Shown here: positions 38,146 through 47,266 of the stretch, in pieces
Layout of the letters: each line of letters starts with the position of its first letter
How positions within the stretch are numbered: position 1 is the stretch's first letter
NCBI RefSeq assembly: GCF_003111685.1
Contig: NZ_CP022189.1
Location: forward strand, 1,752,001-1,816,000
DNA from: Alloyangia pacifica
Lineage (GTDB): Bacteria > Pseudomonadota > Alphaproteobacteria > Rhodobacterales > Rhodobacteraceae
DNA: 64,000 nucleotides
Direction of reading: 5' to 3'
Program-made: the position numbers and the translations under genes
Notes under the pieces: generated by a model
Databases searched by the model: none
What the model saw: only the letters and a program-made list of their open reading frames with translations
Told to the model about the DNA's origin: nothing

Positions 38146-38532
38146 GTGGCACTTTCGAGCGCGGTTTCCATCCGCCGGGCGAGGGGAATGCCGGCGAGTT
38201 CGAAGCGTTTGCATTTCAGATGATGACATTTCGCGAGCCAGACCCCCGAGTTCGGCCTCAAAGTCAGCAATAAGCTTCGTGCCGCGACAAGATCGAATGT
38301 CGTGTTCGGGCTCGTAGGGGCCGATCGCTCCACTCAACCCGAACGGCAGGACGCCCGGATAACCGTTATCCATCCTTGCAACTCCCATAGAGATTTTCGG
38401 GAGATGTCGGTCGACATGGTGTTGGGCCAACATGGCCGTGAGCCGCAGGCTGCACCATTTACTGCAAGGGACTGGGACAACACGACGCCGTCCTTTCTCC
38501 CGCCCCTGTTCCGGGACGGGAGAATTTGTTCA
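38146..38532. other. Stretch without a supported gene
   Basis: About 390 bases. A leftward frame (38094-38333) is open but has no ribosome site or known motif. Composition is mixed, as expected at the border between ordinary DNA and the IS-containing segment. Confidence 0.3.
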
Positions 38533-38976
38533 TCAGACTCGCGACATCTCCAGCAGGACGTGCTGCGCAGAGAGGTGGTCGAGCACCTCCTCGCGGAGGA
38601 ACCTGAAGCGCTCGTAAGCGCGCTGAAGCTGAAGGAGTTCTTCACCGCGCTCAGTATAGGTCATGACTTCTGCGGCCTCGTAGCGTGGCCCATCGCCGTC
38701 TTGGCCAGCCAGTACCGAGTGCCACGCCTGCCCGAGATACTCTCCCTCGAGTTCACGCCCAAGGACTTGGGCGACGGCATCGAGGCCGACTTCGAGATCG
38801 GGGCCGAACGGCCGGCGTTCACCCGACTGCGCCAGGTAGCGGGCAACAATAGCAGGCTCGTGCGCCGTCCGGCCGAGATCAAGTCTGCGCGCCGCCCGGG
38901 CAATCTCGCGACCAAGTCCGACGGCCTCCGCCGCGAGATTACCAATGACTGGGGGGCTCTGTTTCTGGTCGTGCAT
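38533..38976 (-). CDS. Hypothetical protein, 147 residues
   Basis: A charged helical protein with no family I recognise. GGGAGG lies 7 bases before the ATG at 38976, which makes the start convincing. Notable parts are an N-terminal helix GLGREIARAARRLDLG and a C-terminal amphipathic helix rich in Arg, Glu and Leu (LQRAYERFRFLREEVLDHL). It lies 86 bases downstream of another unknown leftward gene and probably shares its transcript. The upstream end of that unit was hit by the IS21 element. Confidence 0.6.
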   Translation of the reverse strand: MHDQKQSPPVIGNLAAEAVGLGREIARAARRLDLGRTAHEPAIVARYLAQSGERRPFGPDLEVGLDAVAQVLGRELEGEYLGQAWHSVLAGQDGDGPRYEAAEVMTYTERGEELLQLQRAYERFRFLREEVLDHLSAQHVLLEMSRV

Positions 38977-39062
38977 GAACGGGCCTCCCGAATTCTGACT
39001 GATCCCTCTGACCAGTCTCAAGCAGCCGGCCCTGAGGAGGCCGGCGGGATTGCGGGAGGCCA

Positions 39063-39407
39063 TCACACCGCATCTCCAAGGTAGGCAGCCGTTGCGGCGT
39101 CAGATGCGGCTTCCGGCGCAGCGATGCGCTCGAGGAGCTCTGTGAGCAGGTAGGTGAGCAAGCAGATGTCTTCGACCTCCGGCGACGACAGGTCGATTTC
39201 AGCGAAAAGCGCCGCTTCCAGGCTGCCGGGGTTGCCGACATTTTCGAGCGACAGCTGGTAGTGGAGATAGCTGAGCTCTCGGCGGTGAGCTCGTGTGAGT
39301 CGCCCACTCTCCTTGACCGCCTCAATGAAGCGCAAGACGCGCCCACGGGCGGCGCTGCCTCCGAGAAGATGGGCGGCGCTTACCAGCGCACTGCCGTGCT
39401 CGTGCAT
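39063..39407 (-). CDS. Hypothetical protein next to the IS21 end, possibly 5'-truncated
   Basis: 114 residues from the ATG at 39407. A helical protein (LTRAHRRELSYLHYQLSLENVG; EDICLLTYLLTELLERIAAP), unrecognised. The open frame continues upstream into the IS21 terminal repeat only 11 bases away, and no good ribosome site precedes the ATG. Either the native start or the promoter was probably lost when the IS arrived. It is paired with the following unknown gene. Confidence 0.55.
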   Translation of the reverse strand: MHEHGSALVSAAHLLGGSAARGRVLRFIEAVKESGRLTRAHRRELSYLHYQLSLENVGNPGSLEAALFAEIDLSSPEVEDICLLTYLLTELLERIAAPEAASDAATAAYLGDAV

Positions 39408-39530
39408 GAAGTCACGCTGTTGATTTCCACCCAGAACTGACCCGGGAGAGCGCGTAATTTTCATTGAGAATTGACCCATGTGACCCTCCCCGCGACGCAG
39501 CTTGCAGCGGGGGATTCCGGAGTGATCCAC

Positions 39531-41098
39531 ATGGGACTTTTGAACGTCATCCGCCGCATGGCTTTGCGGGAAAAGCTACCGATCCGAGAGATCGCACGCC
39601 GAACCGGTCTGTCGCGGAATACCATCAAGAAGTATCTGAGAGCAGGCACGATCGAGCCGAAGTTCAGCATTCCGGCCCGGTCGAGCAAGCTTGATCCCTA
39701 CGCTGAAAAACTCGCTGCGTGGCTGAAGACGGAGGCTGCGAAGTCACGCAAGCAACGCCGAACCCTGAAGCAGTTGCATGGCGACCTCGTGGCGCTCGGC
39801 TACACCGGGTCCTACAACCGGGTTGCGGCCTTCGCCCGAAAATGGCGGGTAGAACGCCAGCGCGAGCAGCAGACCACCGGGCGCGGCATCTTCGTCCCCT
39901 TGTCGTTCCGGCCCGGGGAGGCCTTCCAGTTCGACTGGAGCGAAGACTACGCGGTGCTTGGCGGAGAGCGCACGAAGCTGCAGGTCGCGCATATCAAGCT
40001 GTCTCACAGCCGCGCCTTCCTCGTCCGAGCCTATATGCTGCAGACCCACGAGATGCTGTTCGATGCCCACTGGCACGGCTTCCGCGTCTTTGGCGGCGTT
40101 CCGGAGCGTGGGATCTACGACAGCGGGAATTGTCCGCCGTTGGTCCGAGGACAATGGACGCGAAGACGGCGGTGGACCGGGTTGGCCGTGGCAAAGAGCG
40201 TCAGGTGAACATGCGCTTCCTGGCCATGGCAAACCACTACGTGTTCGAGCCAGAGTTCTGCAATCCCGCGGCGGGTTGGGAAAAGGGTCAGGTCGAAAAG
40301 AACGTCCAGGACGCCCGGCCGCGCTTATGGAACCCCATGCCGACCTTCCCCGACCTTGCTTCGCTGAACGCATGGCTGGAGCGGCGCTGCATGGAGTTCT
40401 GGCGCGAGACACCCCATGGCACCCTCGCGGGTAGCATCGCGGATGTCTGGGGCTGGGAGCGAGCGGCGCTCATGCGGTTGCCACCCGCCTTCGACGGCTT
40501 TGTCGAGCAGAGCAAGCGCGTGTCACCGACCTGCTTGATCAGCTTCGAGCGCAATCGCTACAGCGTCCCCGCCTCCTTCGCCAATAGACCAGTCAGCCTC
40601 CGGATTTACCCCGATCGCCTCGTGGTCGCTGCGGAAGGGCAAATCCTGTGCGAGCACGAGCGGCTGATCCAGCGATCTCACCATCTGCCCGGCAGAACGA
40701 TCTACGACTGGCGCCATTACCTGACCGTCATCCAGCGAAAGCCCGGAGCCCTGCGCAATGGCGCGCCCTTCGTGGACCTGCCGCCCGCCTTCCGACAATT
40801 GCAGAGCCAATTGCTGCGGCGGCCCGGGGGAGACCGGGAGATGGTCGATATCCTTGCCCTGGTCTTGCATCATGACGAGCAAGTGGTGCTGACCGCGGTC
40901 GAGCTGGCGCTCTCCGAGGGCGTAGCGACCAAGACCCACGTCCTAAACCTTCTGCACCGCCTGATCGACGGGAAGTCGACCGACGCTCCCTCCATCGACC
41001 CGCCGGGTGCCTTGGCCCTCAAGCGAGAGCCCCGGGCCAATGTGGAGCGCTATGACGAGCTGCGGCCTCGCGATGCTGGTGGCCGCCATGCGTCATGA
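39531..41098 (+). pseudogene. istA: IS21 transposase IstA, frameshifted
   Basis: Two frames together make a normal IstA. The first (39531 to about 40125) has the HTH IREIARRTGLSRNTIKKYL and the DDE-domain stretch FQFDWSED, through GGVPERGIYD. The second (about 40154 to 41098) resumes with KTAVDRVGRGKERQV, through FERNRYSVPASFANR and the C-terminal region. Between them about 29 extra bases carry a dyad ATTGTCC / GGACAAT (40129-40155), which shifts the frame. Read alone, the first frame stops at 40208. The element is probably not autonomous. Start MGLLNVIRRM is typical. Confidence 0.85.
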
Positions 41099-41882
41099 CC
41101 CAGCCAGCGGTGCCATCGTGATCATGCTGCGCAGCCTCAAGATGCACGGGATGGCTCAAGCCGTGACCGACCTGATCGAGCAGGGTGCGCCGGCGTTCGA
41201 AGCCGCCGTGCCGATCCTGACGCAGTTCCTAAAGGCTGAGGTCGCGGAGCGCGAGGTGCGCTCGATCGCCTACCACATGAAGGTGGCACGCTTCCCGGCC
41301 TACAAGGATCTGCCCAACTTCGACTTCTCGTCCAGCGAGATGAACGAGGCAACGGTGCGCCAGTTGCATCGTGGCGAGTTCATGGAAGGAGCGCAGAACG
41401 TCGTTCTCATCGGCGGCCCCGGCACTGGGAAGACCCACATCTCAACCGCGCTCGGCATCCATGCCATCGAGCATCATCGCCGGAGAGTGCGCTTCTTCTC
41501 GACCATCGAACTCGTCAACGCTCTCGAGCAGGAGAAGGCCAAGGGAAAAGCCGGACACATCGCGGAGACCCTCACCCGCCTCGACCTGGTGATCCTGGAC
41601 GAGCTCGGATACCTGCCGTTCAGCGCTTCAGGGGGCGCCTTACTCTTCCATCTGCTGAGCAAGCTCTACGAGCGCACCAGCGTGATCATCACCACGAACC
41701 TCAGCTTCAGCGAGTGGGCCACAGTGTTCGGTGACGCCAAGATGACCACCGCGCTCCTCGATCGGCTGACCCATCGCTGCCACACCCTCGAGACCGGAAA
41801 CGACAGCTTCCGCTTCAAGGACAGCGCGGCCGCAGCCACCCGGAAAAAGAGGGAGGGAAGCCATGTCTTGACCCAATCATGA
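41088..41882 (+). CDS. istB: IS21 helper ATPase IstB
   Basis: A 264-residue AAA+ DnaC-like ATPase that helps IstA choose and capture target DNA. Walker A is GGPGTGKTH, Walker B is [12 protein letters not shown], followed by sensor residues in [13 protein letters not shown]. The start overlaps the istA stop by 11 bases, the normal IS21 arrangement. It appears intact. Confidence 0.92.
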   Translation: MRHDPASGAIVIMLRSLKMHGMAQAVTDLIEQGAPAFEAAVPILTQFLKAEVAEREVRSIAYHMKVARFPAYKDLPNFDFSSSEMNEATVRQLHRGEFMEGAQNVVLIGGPGTGKTHISTALGIHAIEHHRRRVRFFSTIELVNALEQEKAKGKAGHIAETLTRLDLVILDELGYLPFSASGGALLFHLLSKLYERTSVIITTNLSFSEWATVFGDAKMTTALLDRLTHRCHTLETGNDSFRFKDSAAAATRKKREGSHVLTQS

Positions 41883-41973
41883 CCCGCTCAGCATAATCCA
41901 AGGTGGGTCACTTCTCGATGGAAAACCCGGGTCAGTTCTGGTTGGAAATTAACAAAACGCCCCCCTACTGGCG

Positions 41974-42930
41974 TCAGGACCGTGAAGCGACCTCCGACCG
42001 GAAGTCTGACGGGGTCTGGCCGAAGCGTTTGCGGAACATGCGCGAAAAGCTCTGAAAGTTCACGATTCCACGGTGATAGGCGATCTCACTAATCGAGCGA
42101 TGGGACAGCTGACTGTTGGCGAGATCTGCCGCGATCCTATTCAGCCGAGCTGTTGCGATCTCGCGGGAAATGGAACTGCCCTCGATTTGGAACAACTCGT
42201 TAAGCCGGCGCACCGAAAGCCCCGTTTCCCCTGCGACCGCCGTCCGGTCCAGATCCGGGTTGCCCAGGTGCTGAGAGATGAAGGCACGCGCCCGCAACAG
42301 GATCAGTTGATCGTAAGAATGGAGGTCAGCAACCGCAGGTTGGATCGTGGCAAAAACCGCTACGAGGAGGTCCATGATCGCATTCTGGCTTTGCGCCTGC
42401 GCACAGTCCGGCGTCTCGTCCAGTGAAGCCACCAATCGGGGAAGGATCTCTGCGGCCAGCTTGCCGAACCCGCTGAGCGTCGGGGCCTTGATCGCGGTCA
42501 GCGCTTCAGCACAGGGCAGGCGGTCAAGGAAATCCGCCTTCGGAAACTGAAGGACGACCTGCGAGAAATCGTCTGGCAGCGTCAGCCGGTAGCTGCTGGA
42601 ACTGCAGTAGAGCGCAAAATTGCCCGGCTCGAGCCGAGCCAGTCGCCCAGCCTGTTCCACGAACCCCGTCTTCTGCAGCTGCAAGCTGACGAGAAAGGTC
42701 TCTTCGCCGCTTCGGGATACATGGGTCTGACTCCGGGTCACGGTCTGGTTGCTGCCCTTCACGTAGGATGTGGAGAGATGCGCGCGTCGCTTGAGGTCGA
42801 TCTGCCCGTGAAAGGACCGAGGTGTCGCCGTGGCGCAATCGAGTTCGACATAGCTATCGCAGACCGCCTCACGCCAATAGGCGAACCGATCCGTGGGGCG
42901 TGCATCCTGCGTCGTGAATCGCTTTTCCAT
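41974..42930 (-). CDS. AraC-family transcriptional regulator
   Basis: 318 residues: an N-terminal AraC-binding-like domain (about 20-180, YWREAVCDSYVELD and LEPGNFALYCSS) and a C-terminal double helix-turn-helix (about 210-315; VAGETGLSVRRLNELF and HRGIVNFQSFSRMFRKRFGQTPSDFR). It reads away from the nitrilase with 155 bases between and is its likely regulator, probably responding to a nitrile or product (inference by position). The stop lies 20 bases from the IS21 right end. Confidence 0.9.
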   Translation of the reverse strand: MEKRFTTQDARPTDRFAYWREAVCDSYVELDCATATPRSFHGQIDLKRRAHLSTSYVKGSNQTVTRSQTHVSRSGEETFLVSLQLQKTGFVEQAGRLARLEPGNFALYCSSSSYRLTLPDDFSQVVLQFPKADFLDRLPCAEALTAIKAPTLSGFGKLAAEILPRLVASLDETPDCAQAQSQNAIMDLLVAVFATIQPAVADLHSYDQLILLRARAFISQHLGNPDLDRTAVAGETGLSVRRLNELFQIEGSSISREIATARLNRIAADLANSQLSHRSISEIAYHRGIVNFQSFSRMFRKRFGQTPSDFRSEVASRS

Positions 42931-43085
42931 AACGGAATCTTAACAGAGGCCTCACGAAACCCAAAAAAGACCTCTCCCCTCCGCTCAAAAATACACCACC
43001 TTCCGCCCAGGCGGACACGCGCGGCGATACGAGACGTGTCTATCCTCTCTTCATAACAACAAGACGCCAACAGAGAGATAGCACC

Positions 43086-44096
43086 ATGACCGGACCCACC
43101 AAAGTCGCTGCCGTTCAGGCCGCCCCCATCTTCATGAACCTCGATGCCAGTATCGACAAAGCCATCGGCCTGATCGAGGAGGCTGCCGCCCAAGGCGTCA
43201 AACTGATCGCCTTTCCGGAAACCTATCTGCCGGGCTATCCGTGGTATATCTGGCTCGACGCTCCGGCGATGACTATGCACAATGTGCCGGTATATGCGGC
43301 GAATTCTATCACCGAGGGCAGCCCGCAGGACAAACAGCTGGCCGAAGCCGCCCGGGCGAACAAGATCCACGTGGTCATGGGCCTGTCGTGGAACCGCAAC
43401 GGCACGCTCTACATCGCGCAGTGGCACTACGGCCCCGACGGGCAGGTCATTTCCCGCCGGCGGAAGCTGAAAGCAACCCATGTCGAGCGCACGGTCTATG
43501 GCGAAGGCGATGGCAGCGACATGAAGGTTTATGACACCGACATTGGTCGCGTCGGCGCGCTGTGTTGCTGGGAACACCTGCATCCGCTGAACAAATACGC
43601 CATGTTCGCGCAGAACGAGCAAATCCATATCGGCGCCTGGCCAAGCTTCTCGGTCTACGAGGGCGGGGCCTATGCGCTCGGGCCGGAGGTGAACACATCC
43701 GCCAGCCGCATGTACGCGGTCGAGGGTCAGTGCTTTTTCATCGCCCCCTGCGCCACCGTCTCGGACGAGATGATCGAGGCGCTCTGCGACACGCCGGTGA
43801 AGCAGCAGCTGCTGAAGAAGGGGGGCGGCTATGCCCGCATCTTTGCCCCCGACGGCTCGCCCATGGGCGAAAACCTCGCCCCGGACGAAGAGGGTCTGGT
43901 GATCGCCGACATCGACCTCAACATGATCGCCATCGGCAAGGCCGCCGCCGATCCCTGTGGGCATTATTCGCGCCCGGACGTGTTCCGGCTGATGGTCAAC
44001 AACAAGCCCGCTCCTGTCGTCATGGCCTTTAACAACGAATACGCACAGCCGGTTGAGACGGCCGACAGCGAAACCGACGACGCGCTGGCCGAGTAG
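43086..44096 (+). CDS. Nitrilase (aliphatic/arylaceto-nitrilase type)
   Basis: 336 residues of the carbon-nitrogen hydrolase superfamily, true nitrilase branch, hydrolysing a nitrile to acid and ammonia. The catalytic triad is visible: Glu45 in FPETYLPGYPWY, Lys127 in RRRKLKATHVE and Cys161 in CCWEHLHPL. CWEH favours nitrilase over amidase or cyanide hydratase branches. AGAGATAG precedes the ATG. The next gene, 53 bases on, is a PPOX-family protein, and an AraC regulator is divergent. The whole cassette lies between two insertion sequences, a sign of horizontal movement. Confidence 0.92.
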   Translation: MTGPTKVAAVQAAPIFMNLDASIDKAIGLIEEAAAQGVKLIAFPETYLPGYPWYIWLDAPAMTMHNVPVYAANSITEGSPQDKQLAEAARANKIHVVMGLSWNRNGTLYIAQWHYGPDGQVISRRRKLKATHVERTVYGEGDGSDMKVYDTDIGRVGALCCWEHLHPLNKYAMFAQNEQIHIGAWPSFSVYEGGAYALGPEVNTSASRMYAVEGQCFFIAPCATVSDEMIEALCDTPVKQQLLKKGGGYARIFAPDGSPMGENLAPDEEGLVIADIDLNMIAIGKAAADPCGHYSRPDVFRLMVNNKPAPVVMAFNNEYAQPVETADSETDDALAE

Positions 44097-44149
44097 TCGG
44101 ACTGGCGCCTGGCTTCGGTCGGGCGCCGCTATGCACGGGAGAGATGGAC

Positions 44150-44656
44150 ATGTTGACACCTGATCAATTCTACACCGAAGAGCAACGCAGCCTTCAGGCG
44201 CGCCACGACAGTCTGAAACTGGCCGACGCGGTGGTCCACGCCATCGTGCGCGATGAGATCGAAGAACCGCACATTCCCTTCATCGAAAGCCGGGATTTCT
44301 TTTTCCTCTCGACCGTCAGCGCCGATGGCGAACCGACCGTCAGCTACAAGGGCGGCCCCGTGGGCGCGGTCAGGTTTCTGGATGCCAAGACGCTCGTCTT
44401 CCCAAACTACGACGGGAACGGAATGTTCAAGTCGATGGGCAATATTGCCGCCGCCGCCAAGGTCGGACTGTTGTTCATCGACATGGAGACACCGCACCGC
44501 ATCCGGGTGCAGGGCACCGCAATCCTGAGCGAAGACCCGGAGCTTCTGGCTGCCTTCCCCGGTGCCAACCTTGTGGTGCGGGTTGAAGTGACCGGCTGTT
44601 TCCTTAATTGCGCGCGCTACATCCACAAACACGTCCGCGTTTCCGAAAGCCCCTAG
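44150..44656 (+). CDS. Pyridoxamine 5'-phosphate oxidase-family protein, ends at an in-frame amber codon
   Basis: 168 residues as read to the TAG at 44654: a split-barrel flavin-binding fold (ESRDFFFLSTVSADGEPTVSYKGG; LVFPNYDGNGMFKSMGNI; RIRVQGTA). After TAG the same frame continues 52 codons to TGA at 44813 (VPDAEGQQPFPSWKRID; DDYMGKVMDG), which is the normal C-terminus of this family, where SPYVPDAEG is expected. The TAG thus probably replaces a tyrosine codon, leaving a truncated or read-through product. ATG 44144 is an alternative start; 44150 has better spacing to GGGAGAG. Confidence 0.75.
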   Translation: MLTPDQFYTEEQRSLQARHDSLKLADAVVHAIVRDEIEEPHIPFIESRDFFFLSTVSADGEPTVSYKGGPVGAVRFLDAKTLVFPNYDGNGMFKSMGNIAAAAKVGLLFIDMETPHRIRVQGTAILSEDPELLAAFPGANLVVRVEVTGCFLNCARYIHKHVRVSESP

Positions 44657-44899
44657 GTGCCGGATGCCGAGGGCCAGCAGCCTTTCCCGTCGTGGAAACG
44701 CATCGACATGCTGCAAGACGTCCTGCCCCCTAGGGACAAGGGCCGGACCGAAGCTGAAGGTGGCGAGATCACCTTCGACGACTATATGGGCAAGGTTATG
44801 GATGGCACGTCGTGAAGTTGGCGACGCACCCCTGATCGGCCCATTTAGACGTGGCAGGTGACATCGATAAATGTCGCAGCCGGGCAGGCAAAACAGATC

Positions 44900-45912
44900 G
44901 AAGCGCAGAGCGAGGCCAGTGTCGTCTCGGAGCCTTTCGCAACGACACTCCGCGACCTGACGGTCGAAGTCTCGGGCGGACAGGAGTTGCCGCAAGAGCT
45001 TGATGCAGTGCATCTTGGTCTCGGCGCGGCTTCCGAGGTGATAGCCGCTCCATCGTCGCCAGATCGACCGGCCAACACGCTTCATTGTCCGCAGGATTTC
45101 GTTCCGAACGATGGCTCCTGCGGTGTCAGGCTTGCATGGTTCGGCGTTGTTGCGGTGTGGGATGATCGCGGCATCTCCACGGGCGGCGATGGCGTCCTGA
45201 CACTTGCGGGTATCGAAAACCCCGTCGGCAGTGACGCTGGCGATCTCCCGCACCGGCGGTATCTGGTCAAGCAGTTCGGGTACCATCGGGGCGTCGCCGA
45301 TCTCGCTGGAGGTGAACTCCGCCGCCCGGATTTCCAGCGTTTGCTCGTCGATCCCGATGTGGATCTTCCGCCAGACGCGCCGCTTGGAACCACCATGCTT
45401 GCGGGCGTTCCACTCGCTTTCACCCTCGACCTTGATGCCGGTGCCGTCCACTGCCCAGCAGGGCATTGCAAAGCAATGTCCCGAGAGGGGATCAGCAGGT
45501 GCAGAGGGCCGTTCGATCCACAATAGGGAATATTGACCTTCAGGGTCTTCTGGCGCCGCGACAACGTGCTGAAGTCTGGCACGGCCCAGTCCAAGCCGAT
45601 CAGTCGCTGCAGACTCTCGCCGAACCCTGTTGTCTGTCGAAGCGCCATGCCGAACAGCACCTTCATCATCGGGCAGGTCTGGATAGAGGCATCACCATAG
45701 GCGGGATGCCGTCCGCGCTTGCCGGTCGGCGCGGCTTCCGAGGTCATCGCGGGGTCGAACCAGATCGTCAGAGAGCCGCGGCGCTTTAACGCTTCGTTGT
45801 AGCTCGGCCAGTTCCGGGACTTCTAGGTCGGGGGTGTCTGTCTGCTCATGCAGCCCAGCTACAACGCTGTATTCACGATATAAATCTCTCACGGGATTTG
45901 TGCAATAGAGCC
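44900..45912 (-). mobile_element. Decayed IS5-family element
   Basis: One end is probably at 45912, where GGCTCTATTGCACAAATCCC (minus strand) is an IS5-type terminal repeat. The left end is not found; sequence likeness fades near 44945. The transposase inside is broken in several places. It lies 85 bases after the PPOX frame and separates the nitrilase cassette from the gas-vesicle region. Confidence 0.7.
44945..45822 (-). pseudogene. IS5-family transposase remnant
   Basis: Recognisable from KSRNWPSYNEALKRRGSLTIW (45822 leftward; a TAG codon directly precedes it) through MTSEAAPTGKRGRHPAYGD and LIGLDWAVPDFSTLSRRQKT. After a frame change it resumes as GTGIKVEGESEWNARKHGG, KRRVWRKIHIGID, SVTADGVFDTRKC and WRRWSGYHLGSRAETKMHC to RQVAE. 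About 41 extra bases (45449-45489) containing the dyads ATTGC-TTT-GCAAT and CTGC-TGG-GCAG interrupt the frame exactly where LLIDSTGIKV is expected. The C-terminal end is divergent. Not functional. Confidence 0.75.
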
Positions 45913-46052
45913 TCCGGGCGGGTTCCAATGCGGCAAAGGATAAGGCTCCTGCCGCGATGGCCCGGCGATGATCGCTGTCACGGCGCGAGGCTTCGATCTA
46001 AGGGCAGTCAATAGCCGACGGGTCGCAGCGGCGCCCCCGATCCGATTGGGCG

Positions 46053-46784
46053 TTACAGTGGCGCGAGCGGAGTTTGGCTGTCGAGCCCGCCGAGCTCGCT
46101 CTTCGCGAAATCGATCCAGTCCTGTACGTCGACGAGTTGCCCCACCAGACCCAATCCCTGCGTCAGCCTGACGGCGTCGGCTGTGGTCAGCTGCTCAAGC
46201 GAGCCGATCCCATTCGCATGAAGCAGCCATACGAGCCCGATCCCGGCGCCGGGGAGGCGATTCAATGAGCTGGCACGCAGCTCCGCCTCCGTCCAGCACA
46301 GCGTGCTGTCCGGCGCTTCGGCTGTCTCGCTGGACACATCCGCGCAGGGAGCCTCTGGCGACGTCGGCGCCATGGCCGGGGCTTGCGGGGCTTCGTGATC
46401 AGCCTGTTCCCCCGCCGACTCCGCATCGCCGGGAAGTTGCTGCGGATCCGCGTCTCCCCCGGTCGGTCGCGCCTCACTGGTCTCGCCCTGGGGCTGCATG
46501 GGCTCGGCCCCTGCCCCATCCCCTGTCACATCGGCGGCCTTAGGCGCCTGCGACGCGTCAGCGGACAGCGGGTCGCCCACCTCTGAGCGCACCATGTCAG
46601 CCGTCTGACGGGAGACCAAAATCGGAAGCTCCTCTGCAAGGGCTCCCTGCGGCGACCGGGCCACTGCAGCGCGCCCTGGAGAACTGCGCCGCGCGAGCCG
46701 GTCTTGGCGCAGCGACCGCAGACTGCGCCTTGCTTCGGCACGGACGGAGCGCACCCAGTCCGCGTAGGTTTCGTGATCGCTCAT
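46053..46784 (-). CDS. Unknown protein with C-terminal helix-hairpin-helix-like domain, gas-vesicle locus
   Basis: 243 residues. An N-terminal basic helix (YADWVRSVRAEARRSLRSLR) is followed by about 110 residues of acidic Pro/Ala/Glu-rich low complexity. The C-terminal 60-residue domain, LNRLPGAGIGLVWLLHANGI with LEQLTTADAVRLTQGLGLVG, resembles helix-hairpin-helix DNA- or protein-binding folds. AAGGAG lies ahead of the ATG. Its start overlaps the upstream gene stop by 4 bases. The pair reads away from the gas-vesicle genes. Role unknown; scaffold or regulatory roles are possible. Confidence 0.7.
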   Translation of the reverse strand: MSDHETYADWVRSVRAEARRSLRSLRQDRLARRSSPGRAAVARSPQGALAEELPILVSRQTADMVRSEVGDPLSADASQAPKAADVTGDGAGAEPMQPQGETSEARPTGGDADPQQLPGDAESAGEQADHEAPQAPAMAPTSPEAPCADVSSETAEAPDSTLCWTEAELRASSLNRLPGAGIGLVWLLHANGIGSLEQLTTADAVRLTQGLGLVGQLVDVQDWIDFAKSELGGLDSQTPLAPL

Positions 46785-47266
46785 GCGCGCTCCTTTCGCC
46801 CCGTCCCATCTCGAAGGCCGATCCACTGCGGCAGCGCCAAACCGGCAAGGCGGCGCAACCGCTCGGCCCGACGCGCCTCGCACAGCCAGGTTTCAAGCTG
46901 CTCGAGCAGCGCCCGGGCATCTTGGGGATGAGCTGCATCGCGGCGTTGCGGCCGGCACGCCGCCTCAATCCAGTCGAGGGCCGCGCCGAGATCGGCAACA
47001 ACGGCCGCGTCGTCTTTCCCATCAAGCCGCAGCGATATCGCCAGCCGCCCATCGGTGCGCGCCCAGAGCGCCAGTTCGTCCGGCGGAGCCCCTGCCCCTG
47101 CCCCTGCTCCGGTGCACCAGACCGTGCGGCTGGCTTTGCGCCCCATGAAATTCAGCGGCTTGCGACCGGCCCGAGGCAGGATCACGCGCCGCGGATCACC
47201 AGCATCGGGCAGCCTGGCAGGGTCGGGGCACACCTCGGGCGCGGTCAGGGCCTTGGCCGAGGTCAT
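46781..47266 (-). CDS. Unknown protein, first gene of the leftward pair beside the gas-vesicle genes
   Basis: 161 residues with a strong AAGGAGGTGA ribosome site before the ATG at 47266. The middle has DGRLAISLRLDGKDDAAVV and a helical DLGAALDWIEAACRPQ; the end is basic (EARRAERLRRLAGLALPQW). No family recognised. The 214 bases between it and the rightward 47481 gene must carry divergent promoters, so it may be coregulated with the PYP/gas-vesicle genes. Confidence 0.65.
   Translation of the reverse strand: MTSAKALTAPEVCPDPARLPDAGDPRRVILPRAGRKPLNFMGRKASRTVWCTGAGAGAGAPPDELALWARTDGRLAISLRLDGKDDAAVVADLGAALDWIEAACRPQRRDAAHPQDARALLEQLETWLCEARRAERLRRLAGLALPQWIGLRDGTGRKERA

Larger units (their letters stand above)
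39418..41954 (+). mobile_element. IS21-family insertion sequence
   Basis: About 2537 bp bounded by imperfect inverted repeats: left TGTTGATTTCCACCCAGAAC at 39418 and right (reverse complement) TGTTAATTTCCAACCAGAAC ending at 41954. These agree over about 29 positions with two mismatches and continue CTGACCCGGG. The ends read TG...CA as in IS21. It carries istA (broken) and istB. I see no clean target duplication: the left flank ends GTCACGC and the right begins AAACGCC, which hints at a later deletion or recombination. Confidence 0.88.

Noticed and set aside
38094..38433. Small leftward genes between the CPBP protease and the 38533 gene
   Set aside because: Open frames lack ribosome sites and motifs, and one overlaps the end of the CPBP gene.
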